Virus record (IMG/VR): IMGVR_UViG_3300022752_004901
Location: 1 to 47,012 of that record
Length of the DNA stretch: 47,012 nt
Source: a virus
Strand: one strand, 5' to 3'
The stretch's first letter is position 1. Every line of letters starts with the position of its first letter. Below, one piece after another: positions 38,447 through 46,566 of the stretch. The position numbers and the translations under genes were made by a program. Under the pieces are notes generated by a model. The model saw only the letters and a program-made list of their open reading frames with translations, made no database searches and had not been told where the DNA came from.

Positions 38447-39287
38447 AAATATATACTCTTTTAAAGACTTGATTAAAAACTTGATTTATATTATGTTGCA
38501 TATTTTTTATATTTATATATGTATTAGAATAAGATTGTATTTCTTTTGGTAAAGAATAGTTTTCTAGTATGGATTTTATTTGCTCGTTTATATTTTTATT
38601 GTTGATATTTTTTATTAGAGGATTATAAAACTCTTGAGATAATGGAATATTTGTTAAAACAAAACAATTTAAAGCAGAACTAAGGATAGCGTCGTATTGA
38701 CCTTGTGTTACAATACATATTTTATATTTAGATATTATATTTAATATATCTTCATAAGAACTAATATCGTTTTTATTTAATATGTCACAACTATTTGCTA
38801 ATGTTTTGATATAGTTATATAGCTCTATATTGACATTACTATGATCAATATTTAATATTAAAATGTCTTTATCTTTTGTCATATCAATATTCTCTGGTAG
38901 GCCATATTGTAGAATATGACAATTATTGTCCATGTTCCATAACTCTTTAATAGTTTTACTAAAAAATATTCTATGACTATTTCTTAGTTTTCTATCTAGG
39001 ATATATTTATCTTCTTTTTTAATTATATTTGATGGTGGATCATGGAATACCAGAACACTATTTACATTATATTCTAAAGACAGCTTTTCTATGTTTTGAG
39101 AATAAAACAAAGGATCGTCGGATAAGATAGCTGAAAAAGGTTGAGATGGTTCGGTAATGATATTATAATCAGAATTAACATTTAACATATAAAAAAATAT
39201 GTTCTTTTTACCAATATAGTATATGGTTTTATTATCTAGTAAATTATTAATAATGTTTGAACAGGCTAAATTATTTAACATAGGCAT
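38436..39287 (-). CDS. Glycosyltransferase-like protein, 283 residues
   Basis: The N-terminal part (KTIYYIGKKNIFFYMLN ... SVLVFHDPPSN) and the C-terminal part (KICIVTQGQYDAILSSALNC, FVLTNIPLSQEF) are arranged like the two Rossmann domains of a GT-B enzyme. Strand I-V-T-Q-G-Q-Y-D-A-I-L-S-S-A-L-N-C aligns with the donor-site E-G/P-E-A region, but the catalytic glutamates are missing. A helical tail (QHNINQVFNQVFKR) ends it. It overlaps both neighbours (11 and 17 bases). Very AT-rich and Asn/Ile-rich. Activity uncertain. Confidence 0.4.
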   Translation of the reverse strand: MPMLNNLACSNIINNLLDNKTIYYIGKKNIFFYMLNVNSDYNIITEPSQPFSAILSDDPLFYSQNIEKLSLEYNVNSVLVFHDPPSNIIKKEDKYILDRKLRNSHRIFFSKTIKELWNMDNNCHILQYGLPENIDMTKDKDILILNIDHSNVNIELYNYIKTLANSCDILNKNDISSYEDILNIISKYKICIVTQGQYDAILSSALNCFVLTNIPLSQEFYNPLIKNINNKNINEQIKSILENYSLPKEIQSYSNTYINIKNMQHNINQVFNQVFKRVYIYEP

Positions 39288-40239
39288 CTATAATTTCGCT
39301 AAGATTGTTTTTTAAACTGGGATATTTTTTCTCAGATAAAAGGTCGATATCTTGTGTATTTTTTAATTTACCATATTTATGCAGATCGTTTTGATCCCAT
39401 TGTATAGTAACATTAGATGTATTTAATACAATATGTTTACCATATTCTTTAGCAAGCATAAGATGAAGATCATTGTCTTTGTGTATATAGATATCACCAG
39501 TATTATGTATTGATCTGATGGACGTTTCGTTTAACAATGTGGGAACAATTATAACTTTCGAAATAGTATTATTGATTTCAAATTTTTTATACACGCTCTT
39601 TATATATTCATTGCATTTATTGAGCATTTCCTGATCAATATCTTGTATAAATAATACCAAACAATTATTTTCTTGATTAAGTTTAATAAAATCTACAATT
39701 ATTTTTTTTGTATCATAATCTATATTGGATTGAATTATGGTATAATATTTTTTATATCTATTATAGATACCTAAATTAAATATATTATTTGTTGGAGATA
39801 ATAATTTATTATTAATATTGTTATTAAGAAATAAACCATTATCAATATTAAGATATTCTAATAATTTTTTATGAATATTATTACTATATAATAGCAATCC
39901 CCTATTACTTAGAAATATATATTTTTGTGATATACTATCATCAGGAATAATATCTTTATAATTAGGAAAAAAGATATGATATGGTATCTTAGAATTATAA
40001 GAAATAGTATTGATCTCTGTGTTTTGTATTAATAGATCAAAAGATTTAGACTGATGATTTTCCATTGACAGAATTGTATCATTTAATTTGCTGGCTAGAT
40101 TATTAACTCTATTTGATATAAATATGGGTCTAGCTGTCACAGTATATTGTTTCAGATCCTTTAAATTCAATAATAGATTCAAAGACAAATAACCATCGAT
40201 ACTTAATGATCTATAAGGACCTATATATAGAATATTCAT
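39271..40239 (-). CDS. Glycosyltransferase-like protein, 322 residues
   Basis: The start (MNILYIGPYRSLSIDGYLSL) is a typical GT-B N-terminal strand and Gly-rich loop. The second half has NCLVLFIQDI, KVIIVPTLLNETSIRSIHNT, GDIYIHKDNDLHLMLAKEYG, and HIVLNTSNV. This corresponds to the donor-binding domain of GT4 enzymes (D-h-h-h-x-x-S-x-x-E-G-h-x-x-x-x-x-E-A), with substitutions at the usual glutamates. It overlaps the GT4 gene upstream by ATGA. A sugar transferase role is plausible but not shown. Confidence 0.45.
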   Translation of the reverse strand: MNILYIGPYRSLSIDGYLSLNLLLNLKDLKQYTVTARPIFISNRVNNLASKLNDTILSMENHQSKSFDLLIQNTEINTISYNSKIPYHIFFPNYKDIIPDDSISQKYIFLSNRGLLLYSNNIHKKLLEYLNIDNGLFLNNNINNKLLSPTNNIFNLGIYNRYKKYYTIIQSNIDYDTKKIIVDFIKLNQENNCLVLFIQDIDQEMLNKCNEYIKSVYKKFEINNTISKVIIVPTLLNETSIRSIHNTGDIYIHKDNDLHLMLAKEYGKHIVLNTSNVTIQWDQNDLHKYGKLKNTQDIDLLSEKKYPSLKNNLSEIIDAYVK

Positions 40240-41879
40240 ATATCATTCTTTAAATGTGCATATTGTATAAAGTCTTCTTCAAATTTAATATTTTTTTGTC
40301 TGACTTCTTCTGATCTATTATTATTATCTATCATAGTATTGATATGATCGCATAAATTATTTATACCATATCCAGAGATTTGTGTTGGAGATACATAATG
40401 GAAACCATAGTCTGCATTCTGAAGCATATTCAAAAACTTGAAAGACGATAAAAGTTCACTATTCTTCATCGTATTATTGCATAGGTTAATGAATTGTGAA
40501 AAATTAGAATCCTTATTAGACATGCTCGCTTTGCGCAAGATTGGTAGAGGTTTGGACCAGTCTGCTCTAAAGTCTAGATTATCAAAATAATTCTCCCAAA
40601 TTTTTGCAATATTATCCCAGTTATAATATTTTTCTGTTAAATTTCTTATTCGAACTCTATTATTATTTCTAATAGATATTGGTTTATCTAATTCTTTTAG
40701 TATAATATCAATTAGGCAATCATTATCTGGATATACTCTAATAGCTTTTGTTTCGAGTTCTTTGAAATATGTTTTAATTTTTATTGGATATGCTTCTAAT
40801 TTTGATATGATATCTATCATAGCACTATATTCTACGGTTGCTATTGGGACACCACAAGCGGCGGCTTCGACTTGAGGCATACCAAATCCTTCGCATATAG
40901 CATATTGAACATATAAATCAAATGTATTGTAGATTATACTGAGTTGTTCGTCAGTAACGCCTTGAGATACAGATGGAAATTGCGATGATTTATTAAAACA
41001 TTTTGAGCATACTTTTTGAGGTCCACAGTATACACAGCTCTCTATATTAGAACAGTTCTTACATAGGTATGTAAAAAGAACATTATTAGATATTTGATGA
41101 TCATTTAGCAACTCAGGGATATCCCACCCCATGTCCGGATATGTTGTATGTAGATATAGAAATATTTTATCAGATCGTTTTTCTTTCTCAAAAATGGATA
41201 ATATTTTTTTAAAAGAAACTAAAAGCTCCGGAATAAGTTTTCTTTTTTGGTTTCTCATAACAGAACCAACTATAAATACATCATTATCTATGCCCAGAAT
41301 TTGTCTACAACTATTTTTATCCTTAATATTAAAAATATCTAAATCAACACCAGGACTAGCAGTAGCAATATATTTTATTTTATCATTAGTTTGCTGTTTA
41401 AGGATTTGAGCGCCCCAATCACTATATGTAAAAATAGCATCTGTTGATAGAAATACATCTACCCACTCTTCTTGTTGCGGCGCAGAATCTACTGTGGGCA
41501 TGAGAATATGATGAAAATAAGATCTTAAAGGGGATAGAGTTTGGTATCCACTCATCCAAAAATCTCTAACATCAACCACAATATCTGGCTTAAAATCTAA
41601 TAGAACCTTTTCGAATCTCCATTTTCCAAATTGATTATCTGTCCTAGACATATATTCTTTATATCTAGGGTCGTTGTCCCTTACGGCATTAGCATAATAA
41701 ATCCAATCTATATTTTTATCTCTCGGATCATTAACCATCCCATAAGAAGCAAATTCTGCAACAATATATTTATTGGTTTTATGCCATCTCGATAATATTT
41801 GTTTTGCATATTTTCCAAAACCAGAATTTATGAAACTAGCTTCGGAACACATCAATATTTTTAATTTAGATTTTACCAT
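40236..41879 (-). CDS. GT4-family glycosyltransferase with zinc-binding insertion
   Basis: The 547-residue protein is the clearest transferase in the cluster. The N-terminus LKILMCSEASFINSGFGKYA is the GT-B acceptor-domain loop. The donor domain has FIVGSVMRNQKRK (donor-phosphate binding region) and EGFGMPQVEAAACGVPIATV near residues 327-343, with both glutamates of the E-x7-E motif. Between them, near residues 269-303, sits a six-cysteine insertion with CKNC, CVYC and CSKC, probably binding zinc. It probably transfers a sugar from a nucleotide donor. The acceptor is unknown: virion protein, DNA base or host glycan. It lies downstream of ssb behind a strong stem-loop. Confidence 0.75.
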   Translation of the reverse strand: MVKSKLKILMCSEASFINSGFGKYAKQILSRWHKTNKYIVAEFASYGMVNDPRDKNIDWIYYANAVRDNDPRYKEYMSRTDNQFGKWRFEKVLLDFKPDIVVDVRDFWMSGYQTLSPLRSYFHHILMPTVDSAPQQEEWVDVFLSTDAIFTYSDWGAQILKQQTNDKIKYIATASPGVDLDIFNIKDKNSCRQILGIDNDVFIVGSVMRNQKRKLIPELLVSFKKILSIFEKEKRSDKIFLYLHTTYPDMGWDIPELLNDHQISNNVLFTYLCKNCSNIESCVYCGPQKVCSKCFNKSSQFPSVSQGVTDEQLSIIYNTFDLYVQYAICEGFGMPQVEAAACGVPIATVEYSAMIDIISKLEAYPIKIKTYFKELETKAIRVYPDNDCLIDIILKELDKPISIRNNNRVRIRNLTEKYYNWDNIAKIWENYFDNLDFRADWSKPLPILRKASMSNKDSNFSQFINLCNNTMKNSELLSSFKFLNMLQNADYGFHYVSPTQISGYGINNLCDHINTMIDNNNRSEEVRQKNIKFEEDFIQYAHLKNDI

Positions 41880-41887
41880 TATGGAAT

Positions 41888-41920
41888 AGAATAAGGGGGA
41901 TATTTCACCCCCAATATTCT
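41888..41920 (-). terminator. Stem-loop between ssb and the GT4 gene
   Basis: On the - strand, AGAATA and GGGGG pair with CCCCC and TATTCT around a TGAAATAT loop with small bulges. It begins 22 bases after the ssb stop and ends just before the GT4 start. No T-run follows, so it is a weak candidate for intrinsic termination. It could instead be an RNA-processing or mRNA-stabilising hairpin, or lower GT expression relative to ssb. Confidence 0.45.
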
Positions 41921-41942
41921 ATATACATTCCTTTAGGTTTGG

Positions 41943-42311
41943 TCAGAAAGCAACCGGTTCTGATTCTTCGGTCTTTGATCTACTAAGCTTAGTAATCTTT
42001 GAAAAGTTATTAACTCTAACCTTTAGACTACTATGCTTAACTCCATCCTTTTCCCATGTGTCGTTTCTAAGGGACCCCTCAACCATAACCAGATCACCTT
42101 TCTTTAGTGACTCAGCAATAGTTTCGGCTCCGCTATCCCATGCTTCGCAATTAATAAAAGATGTAATTCGATCTTTTTCTCCATTCGATTTTACATAATC
42201 CCTATTAACAGCAATGGTAAAATTTACCACACTAGTTTGTTTTCCATTTGGATTAACAACTCTTAACTCAGGATCTCGTGCAAGATTACCCTTCAACAAT
42301 GTAATATTCAT
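41943..42311 (-). CDS. ssb: Single-stranded DNA-binding protein (SSB)
   Basis: The open frame begins at a TTG at 42317, but the ATG at 42311 (MNITLLKGNLARDPELR) matches the usual SSB start and has AGGAG eight bases upstream. The 122-residue protein shows the OB-fold landmarks in order: GNLARDPELR, VVNFTIAVNRDY, FINCEAWDSGAETIAESLKKGD, MVEGSLRNDTWEKDG, and SSLKVRVNNF. The tail EESEPVAF is acidic and ends in Phe, like the SSB C-terminal peptide that recruits partners. It coats single-stranded DNA at the phage replication fork. It is preceded by its own promoter and follows the third polymerase gene. Confidence 0.93.
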   Translation of the reverse strand: MNITLLKGNLARDPELRVVNPNGKQTSVVNFTIAVNRDYVKSNGEKDRITSFINCEAWDSGAETIAESLKKGDLVMVEGSLRNDTWEKDGVKHSSLKVRVNNFSKITKLSRSKTEESEPVAF

Positions 42312-42331
42312 TTTCAAAACTCCTAAAAGTA

Positions 42332-42392
42332 AAAACGCTACAACTATACAATATTATACCAAGCGGCAGCGTTTTGTCAAGACCTTGGTATA
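42332..42392. promoter_or_regulatory. Two interleaved inverted repeats over the ssb promoter (operator candidates)
   Basis: Repeat 1 is AAAACGCT at 42332-42339 with AGCGTTTT at 42368-42375. Repeat 2 is TATACCAAG at 42355-42363 with CTTGGTATA at 42384-42392. Both pairs are perfect. They interleave: repeat 1 brackets the -10 and lies in the spacer, and repeat 2 brackets the -35 and overlaps the -10. They could be operators for a repressor. In read-through mRNA they could form competing hairpins or a pseudoknot. Confidence 0.5.
42353..42380 (-). promoter_or_regulatory. Sigma70-type promoter of ssb
   Basis: On the - strand, TTGACA (42380-42375) and TATAAT (42358-42353) are both exact consensus hexamers separated by 16 bases. 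Transcription would start near 42346, leaving a leader of about 35 bases to the ssb ATG. The -35 element lies at and beyond the end of the upstream polymerase ORF. This implies that host RNA polymerase can express ssb independently of the replication operon. Confidence 0.75.
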
Positions 42393-43990
42393 AAACATTT
42401 TTCTACTATAAAAGAATCTTTTTTAGGACTCTTATTACCTAGAAATATTAGTACATTTCCTTCAAACAGATAGTTTCGGTATTTAGATAATTGATCAGGA
42501 AATAAGATGACCGAGTCTAAGGACGCATATTGATCCTCTATCGTAACAAAAGCCATTTCTGCACCAGCATTTTTCCCATTCTTTGTTTTAACAAAATTTA
42601 TATTACTAATTTCACCAGCCAAAATAATATTTTTAATATTATTGGTATGTTTAAATATTTTGCAATCACAGTTTGTCATGCTGATATCGTATGAATCTAT
42701 TTTAAAACAGGTAATAGATGCTCCAAGCAACGCATTTTCTGTATCAGATAACCATTCTATTTTATCATTTAATGAGTATGGTGGATTTTCATATAGCTTA
42801 ATTAAATTTTGTATATTAGTTTTTCGTTTAGTATTGATCTTACTATTAGTTAGCAAATTCTCTAAAACTTGTCCTAGATGTTTTTGGTTTATATCTAAAA
42901 GATCTAATTCTCTAGATGTTAATTCCGATATTATATCATACTCGAATAACATTTGTGTGCGTGACATATGATAATAATCAAGAGCGCCACATGATATTAG
43001 CGCCTTAGCGGCTGTAGAGTTTATTTTATTGAGTAATTTTACTAAGCAGCCATACCATGATATGGAATTAAGATCAATATTTTTGACTATCTCTATGATC
43101 TTATCATATACCGAATAACCAACCCCTTTTATATCTGTTAAGCCAAAATAAATTTTATCATCATTTATGGTAAAATGCTTATTAAGTTTTCTTAAATCTG
43201 GAACGCAAACAGTAACATCCATTTCTGTGGCGTTCCTGATTAATTCCTTGATTTCTTTTTGTGGATCCATCTTGTCTTTTGCGAACTTTAAATATGATGC
43301 AAAAAACACTTTCGCGAAGTGGGCTTTAGCATATGCTGATGAGTATGCATTCATAGCATAGCTTACAGCGTGACTCTTATTAAAACTATATCTTTGACTT
43401 TTTTCTATCCAACCAAAAATTTCTTCGCTCTCATCTTCCGATACAATATTAAGTTTTTTAACACCGTCTTTGAATTTAACTTTGATTTTGGCCATTTCTT
43501 CTGGTTTCTTTTTGCCTATAGCCTTACGAAGCATATCGGCCTCTTGAAGATCGAATCCAGCCACCGCCTGCGCGATTTGCATAGCCTGTTCTTGGTAAAT
43601 CATCTCGCCATAGGTCGATTTTAATGAAGGCTCAAGAGAAGGGTGAAAATAGTCTAATTCTTCTTGACCATTTTTTTTGTCTATATAATGATCACTAATA
43701 CTTTTGCCTTCCCTATATGCCTCTAACGATCCTGGTCGCATAATACTAATTAACGCAGAAAGCTGCTCTATATTCTGTGGTTTAAGTTTTTTGGACATAC
43801 TAGAGCCTAGTCTGGACTCTAATTGAAAAACTCCTTTTGTATTTCCTTGCGCTATCATATCCCATGTTTTGGAACATTCTAGATTTAGATTTTCTAGTTT
43901 GCCATCGAAATCTATTCTAGGAATACCATCATTGGTATAGTCCAATACTTTAAATTTACAACCACAATCAAACGTATAGTGATTATTCAT
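42377..43990 (-). CDS. DNA polymerase III alpha, C-terminal fragment (fingers to OB fold)
   Basis: In this 537-residue protein, residues 1-48 carry DCGC and LECS, a possible zinc hairpin not found in E. coli DnaE. The rest follows family C polymerases: GVFQLES near residue 53, ISIMRPGSLEAYREGK, YQEQAMQIAQAVAGF, ADMLRKAIGKKKPEEM, and YSFNKSHAVSYA. Next come a helix-hairpin-helix-like region (GLTDIKGVGYSVYDKI) and a C-terminal OB-fold with LAGEISNI ... AFVTIEDQYASLDSVILFPD. It lacks the three catalytic aspartates, which lie in the upstream fragment, so it must act with it. It begins six bases after the exonuclease gene. Confidence 0.9.
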   Translation of the reverse strand: MNNHYTFDCGCKFKVLDYTNDGIPRIDFDGKLENLNLECSKTWDMIAQGNTKGVFQLESRLGSSMSKKLKPQNIEQLSALISIMRPGSLEAYREGKSISDHYIDKKNGQEELDYFHPSLEPSLKSTYGEMIYQEQAMQIAQAVAGFDLQEADMLRKAIGKKKPEEMAKIKVKFKDGVKKLNIVSEDESEEIFGWIEKSQRYSFNKSHAVSYAMNAYSSAYAKAHFAKVFFASYLKFAKDKMDPQKEIKELIRNATEMDVTVCVPDLRKLNKHFTINDDKIYFGLTDIKGVGYSVYDKIIEIVKNIDLNSISWYGCLVKLLNKINSTAAKALISCGALDYYHMSRTQMLFEYDIISELTSRELDLLDINQKHLGQVLENLLTNSKINTKRKTNIQNLIKLYENPPYSLNDKIEWLSDTENALLGASITCFKIDSYDISMTNCDCKIFKHTNNIKNIILAGEISNINFVKTKNGKNAGAEMAFVTIEDQYASLDSVILFPDQLSKYRNYLFEGNVLIFLGNKSPKKDSFIVEKCFIPRS

Positions 43991-43995
43991 AAATA

Positions 43996-44697
43996 TTATG
44001 CAGATGCTGTGGCGAAGGCGTTTTTGAATTTAACCTTATTACCAAGATTTCTATGAAGTTTCATAAATCTAATGAGAATATCAGCGGTGGCTCTTACATC
44101 GTTTAACGCATCATGAGATCCGCTATTGCCAAGACCTAAATATTCTCTAACATTATCTAATGTATAGTTTTTTAGTTCGTTATTTCCTTCGAACCAATAA
44201 AATATCACATTCATTAAATCTATAACGTCTCGGGGATAAAAAAGAGATGTTCTTCCCTCCTTATTGACATTATTGTATTTGGTACTTAGTCTTTCTATGA
44301 TTCTAAGATCGAATCTATTTATATTGTATCCAGCGGCTATGGGCGCTGTAAAACAAGATTTTTTATCTGATCTTATATGATATTTCTCTAAATAAGATAC
44401 GAACATTTTCCATCCATTATCCTGATTTTGATAAGATTTCCAATCCTCTAATATTTTAGTTTTTTCACATCCTCTAACCTTAGCATGGAAATCAAGAACA
44501 TCACTATCATCATATATATAGTCAGGTTTTTCATCCAATATAGATGGTTTTAGATTAATATTAAATTCTGAATCTTTGATAATTTCTAATTTATATGGAT
44601 CTATTATCAGAGAAGCGATTTGAACGGGGCTGCAAAGGTCGGGATTAGCCCCGTCCGTTTCTAAATCAAACACACAAATTTTTTGTAAATTAGCCAT
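43996..44697 (-). CDS. DEDDh 3'-5' exonuclease, probable replicase proofreader
   Basis: This 233-residue protein resembles DnaQ-type enzymes. Motif ExoI is FDLETDG with D11 and E13; ExoII is GYNINRFDLRI with D130; ExoIII is SHDALNDVRAT with H195 and D200. All five metal- and water-binding positions are present. It degrades single strands 3'-5' and probably proofreads for the neighbouring polymerase III alpha fragments. It lies between the second and third polymerase ORFs and overlaps the small upstream gene by eight bases. A long Lys-rich C-terminus may serve for attachment. Confidence 0.88.
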   Translation of the reverse strand: MANLQKICVFDLETDGANPDLCSPVQIASLIIDPYKLEIIKDSEFNINLKPSILDEKPDYIYDDSDVLDFHAKVRGCEKTKILEDWKSYQNQDNGWKMFVSYLEKYHIRSDKKSCFTAPIAAGYNINRFDLRIIERLSTKYNNVNKEGRTSLFYPRDVIDLMNVIFYWFEGNNELKNYTLDNVREYLGLGNSGSHDALNDVRATADILIRFMKLHRNLGNKVKFKNAFATASA

Positions 44698-44872
44698 TTG
44701 TCTCCACTACTGTGTTTCCTGGGAAAAAAGTCCTTTGATTACTATCTGTAACAACGTGACAATTAGCGCTTCTGCAACAACTTACTCTAACCTCTTGGAT
44801 CTTAGTATACTCTACATTATTAACTTTAAAATTTTCGCCTACAGCAACTTGATCTAATGTTTTTGTTAACAT
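44690..44872 (-). CDS. Small conserved-type phage protein, 60 residues
   Basis: It reads as a short beta barrel: TLDQVAVGENFKVNNVEY, then TKIQEVRVSCCRSANCHV, then RTFFPGNTVVE. The V-G-E-x-F ... Y-x-K/T-I ... C-C-R ... N-C/A ... F-x-P/PNTxVE layout is known from small proteins of large phages of unknown function. A CC pair plus a third Cys may bind metal or form a disulfide. It overlaps the ends of both polymerase fragment 2 and the exonuclease gene, suggesting co-translation with replication genes. Confidence 0.6.
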   Translation of the reverse strand: MLTKTLDQVAVGENFKVNNVEYTKIQEVRVSCCRSANCHVVTDSNQRTFFPGNTVVETNG

Positions 44873-45756
44873 TATAGTTCTCCATTTTTTAAGTATTCTG
44901 ATACAGACATGATTTTGTCTAAATAAGCTATACCCAATATATCAAATTTAATTAAACCCAAACTCTCTAGATCATTCATCTCCATGCCTGCTATCAGCTG
45001 ATCATTTCTATTATCATAGACCATAGGACACAGAGATGCAAGATCTTCAGTACCTATTATTACACCAGCAGCATGTTTGCTTTGATTAGATTTTGTTCCT
45101 TCGAGTCTTATGGCCTGTTCAAATCTTTTTGATAATGGACCAGCCAACGAACCATCTTCTGCTATATAGCACCATTCTTTCAGTTTATCTGTGTTATTCT
45201 CTAAAGCCCATCTAATAATCGAGGCTTCTCCGGTATCTTCTTTCATCTCTTGAAGCTCGTCGGCTATTTTGGCTTCGTCAGGAATAAATTTAGTAATAGA
45301 ATTCATTTCTTCGAAAGATATATTACCATATACTCTTAGTACATCTTTTAATGCCCCTCTACCTTTCATAGTATTAAAAGTAATCATTTGTGATACTTTG
45401 CCATGTCCATATTTACTTTTTATATATTCTAATACTTGTTCTCGTTTATCTATTGGAATATCTATATCGATATCTGGCATTTGTATTCTGGCTGGAATGC
45501 TTTGTATTGGGCGAGTATTATCAAGCTGATCGACAATACCATATATCCACATTATATAACTATTAATAGTGTTTTCGGATAAAATATTTTTATTTACTAT
45601 TATATGATTATAGTATGATATATTTTCTGGAGCCGAAAGAACTATAGAGCATTCATGTTCAAGAAATCTATTATTTTTTTCTTGTTCTAACCTTTCGATT
45701 ATAGGCTGGCTTTTAATCTCATGTACTAGTCTAGTAAGTGTAGAATTTTTTTCCAT
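44872..45756 (-). CDS. DNA polymerase III alpha, central palm fragment with catalytic aspartates
   Basis: In this 294-residue protein, MPDIDIDIP (residues 93-101) corresponds to E. coli MPDFDVDF, the D401/D403 site. KREQVLEYIKSKYGHGKVSQ, ITFNTMKGRGALKDVLRVYG, and KHAAGVIIG follow as in DnaE. LGLIKFDILGI near residue 275 supplies the third Asp (E. coli D555). The ORF stops soon after, before the fingers. Residues 1-92 are not a known part of DnaE. Within them, YNHIIVNKNILSEN-T (N62/T63) resembles the C-terminal end of an intein. Its start overlaps the LAGLIDADG gene by 31 bases. It must pair with the flanking fragments to form a replicase. Confidence 0.88.
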   Translation of the reverse strand: MEKNSTLTRLVHEIKSQPIIERLEQEKNNRFLEHECSIVLSAPENISYYNHIIVNKNILSENTINSYIMWIYGIVDQLDNTRPIQSIPARIQMPDIDIDIPIDKREQVLEYIKSKYGHGKVSQMITFNTMKGRGALKDVLRVYGNISFEEMNSITKFIPDEAKIADELQEMKEDTGEASIIRWALENNTDKLKEWCYIAEDGSLAGPLSKRFEQAIRLEGTKSNQSKHAAGVIIGTEDLASLCPMVYDNRNDQLIAGMEMNDLESLGLIKFDILGIAYLDKIMSVSEYLKNGEL

Positions 45757-46544
45757 TTGTAGTCTATATATAAATGATTGTTTAGTAAATATTTTGCTAT
45801 AACTTTAATTTCACTCTTGTTTTGGTATATTAACTGATATAAGTCTCTATTTTTTATTTTTGTTGGTTTTTTATATTTTACAGGCAAGGCTTTGGACACT
45901 GTTTCCAAATTTTCTGGAAGATATGAACATATACCTATGTTGTAACCAGTGTAGACTTTATTTTTATTGGTTTGTTTTTTTATACTAACCCATCCATCAG
46001 CATCCCAATATCCTCTTATAAAATCTGGCCATAATAATTGATCCGACGGTAATTTTAAAGTACTATACCATGTTTTTCTTGGTATAATACCATATTTTGA
46101 TATATTATTTGCTAAAATATCGCTAGTAAATTGAAATGTACACCTATTATCGTAGTCTTTTACTATATTAGAGCCTATTAAAAATTTAGAAAATTTAATC
46201 AAATGTTTTTTTGATTCTGACCCCAAGCATAATTGTAGCTTATTACTATCACTAATATTTCCATCGCCAAAAATAAAACCAAGCCAATAAGCTGATGCGG
46301 CATCTAATTTAGAAAAATCATTTAATAATTTTTTTTTACTATTTTTAGTAAATCTAGTTGATTTTGCTAAACAACCACAACTTTTAACATGGTTAATCTT
46401 TATCATAGATAGTTTCTTATAACAGATATTGCCGCATTTACATTTACACTTAGCAATTGTTTCTCCTTTACTATCCGGAACTAAAGTTATTATAGTAAGT
46501 AAATTATAACTCTTATTTTTATAGTCTTTTATTTTAGTTTTCAT
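45726..46544 (-). CDS. LAGLIDADG homing endonuclease interrupting the polymerase gene
   Basis: The ATG at 46544 (MKTKIKDYK) has a strong GGAGG four bases upstream, so I use it rather than the upstream ATG at 46577. The protein has 272 residues. Residues 1-62 carry a zinc-type domain (CKCKCG ... KSCGCLAK) often found on phage homing nucleases. The two LAGLIDADG helices are AYWLGFIFGDGNIS (about 85-98) and DFIRGYWDADGWVS (about 174-187), so it can act as a monomer with two catalytic acidic residues. It sits between polymerase fragments 1 and 2 and overlaps the start of fragment 2 by 31 bases. It has its own translation signal and is not in frame with the polymerase. Confidence 0.85.
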   Translation of the reverse strand: MKTKIKDYKNKSYNLLTIITLVPDSKGETIAKCKCKCGNICYKKLSMIKINHVKSCGCLAKSTRFTKNSKKKLLNDFSKLDAASAYWLGFIFGDGNISDSNKLQLCLGSESKKHLIKFSKFLIGSNIVKDYDNRCTFQFTSDILANNISKYGIIPRKTWYSTLKLPSDQLLWPDFIRGYWDADGWVSIKKQTNKNKVYTGYNIGICSYLPENLETVSKALPVKYKKPTKIKNRDLYQLIYQNKSEIKVIAKYLLNNHLYIDYKWKKILHLLD

Positions 46545-46566
46545 ATTGCCTCCGGAATTATACTGT

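Noticed and set aside
44690-44872. The 60-residue gene as a split-intein fragment of the second polymerase break
   Set aside because: It has no block A or terminal Asn, and it is a separate gene in a common phage style. The flanking polymerase ends lack Cys/Ser-started or Asn-ended intein edges.
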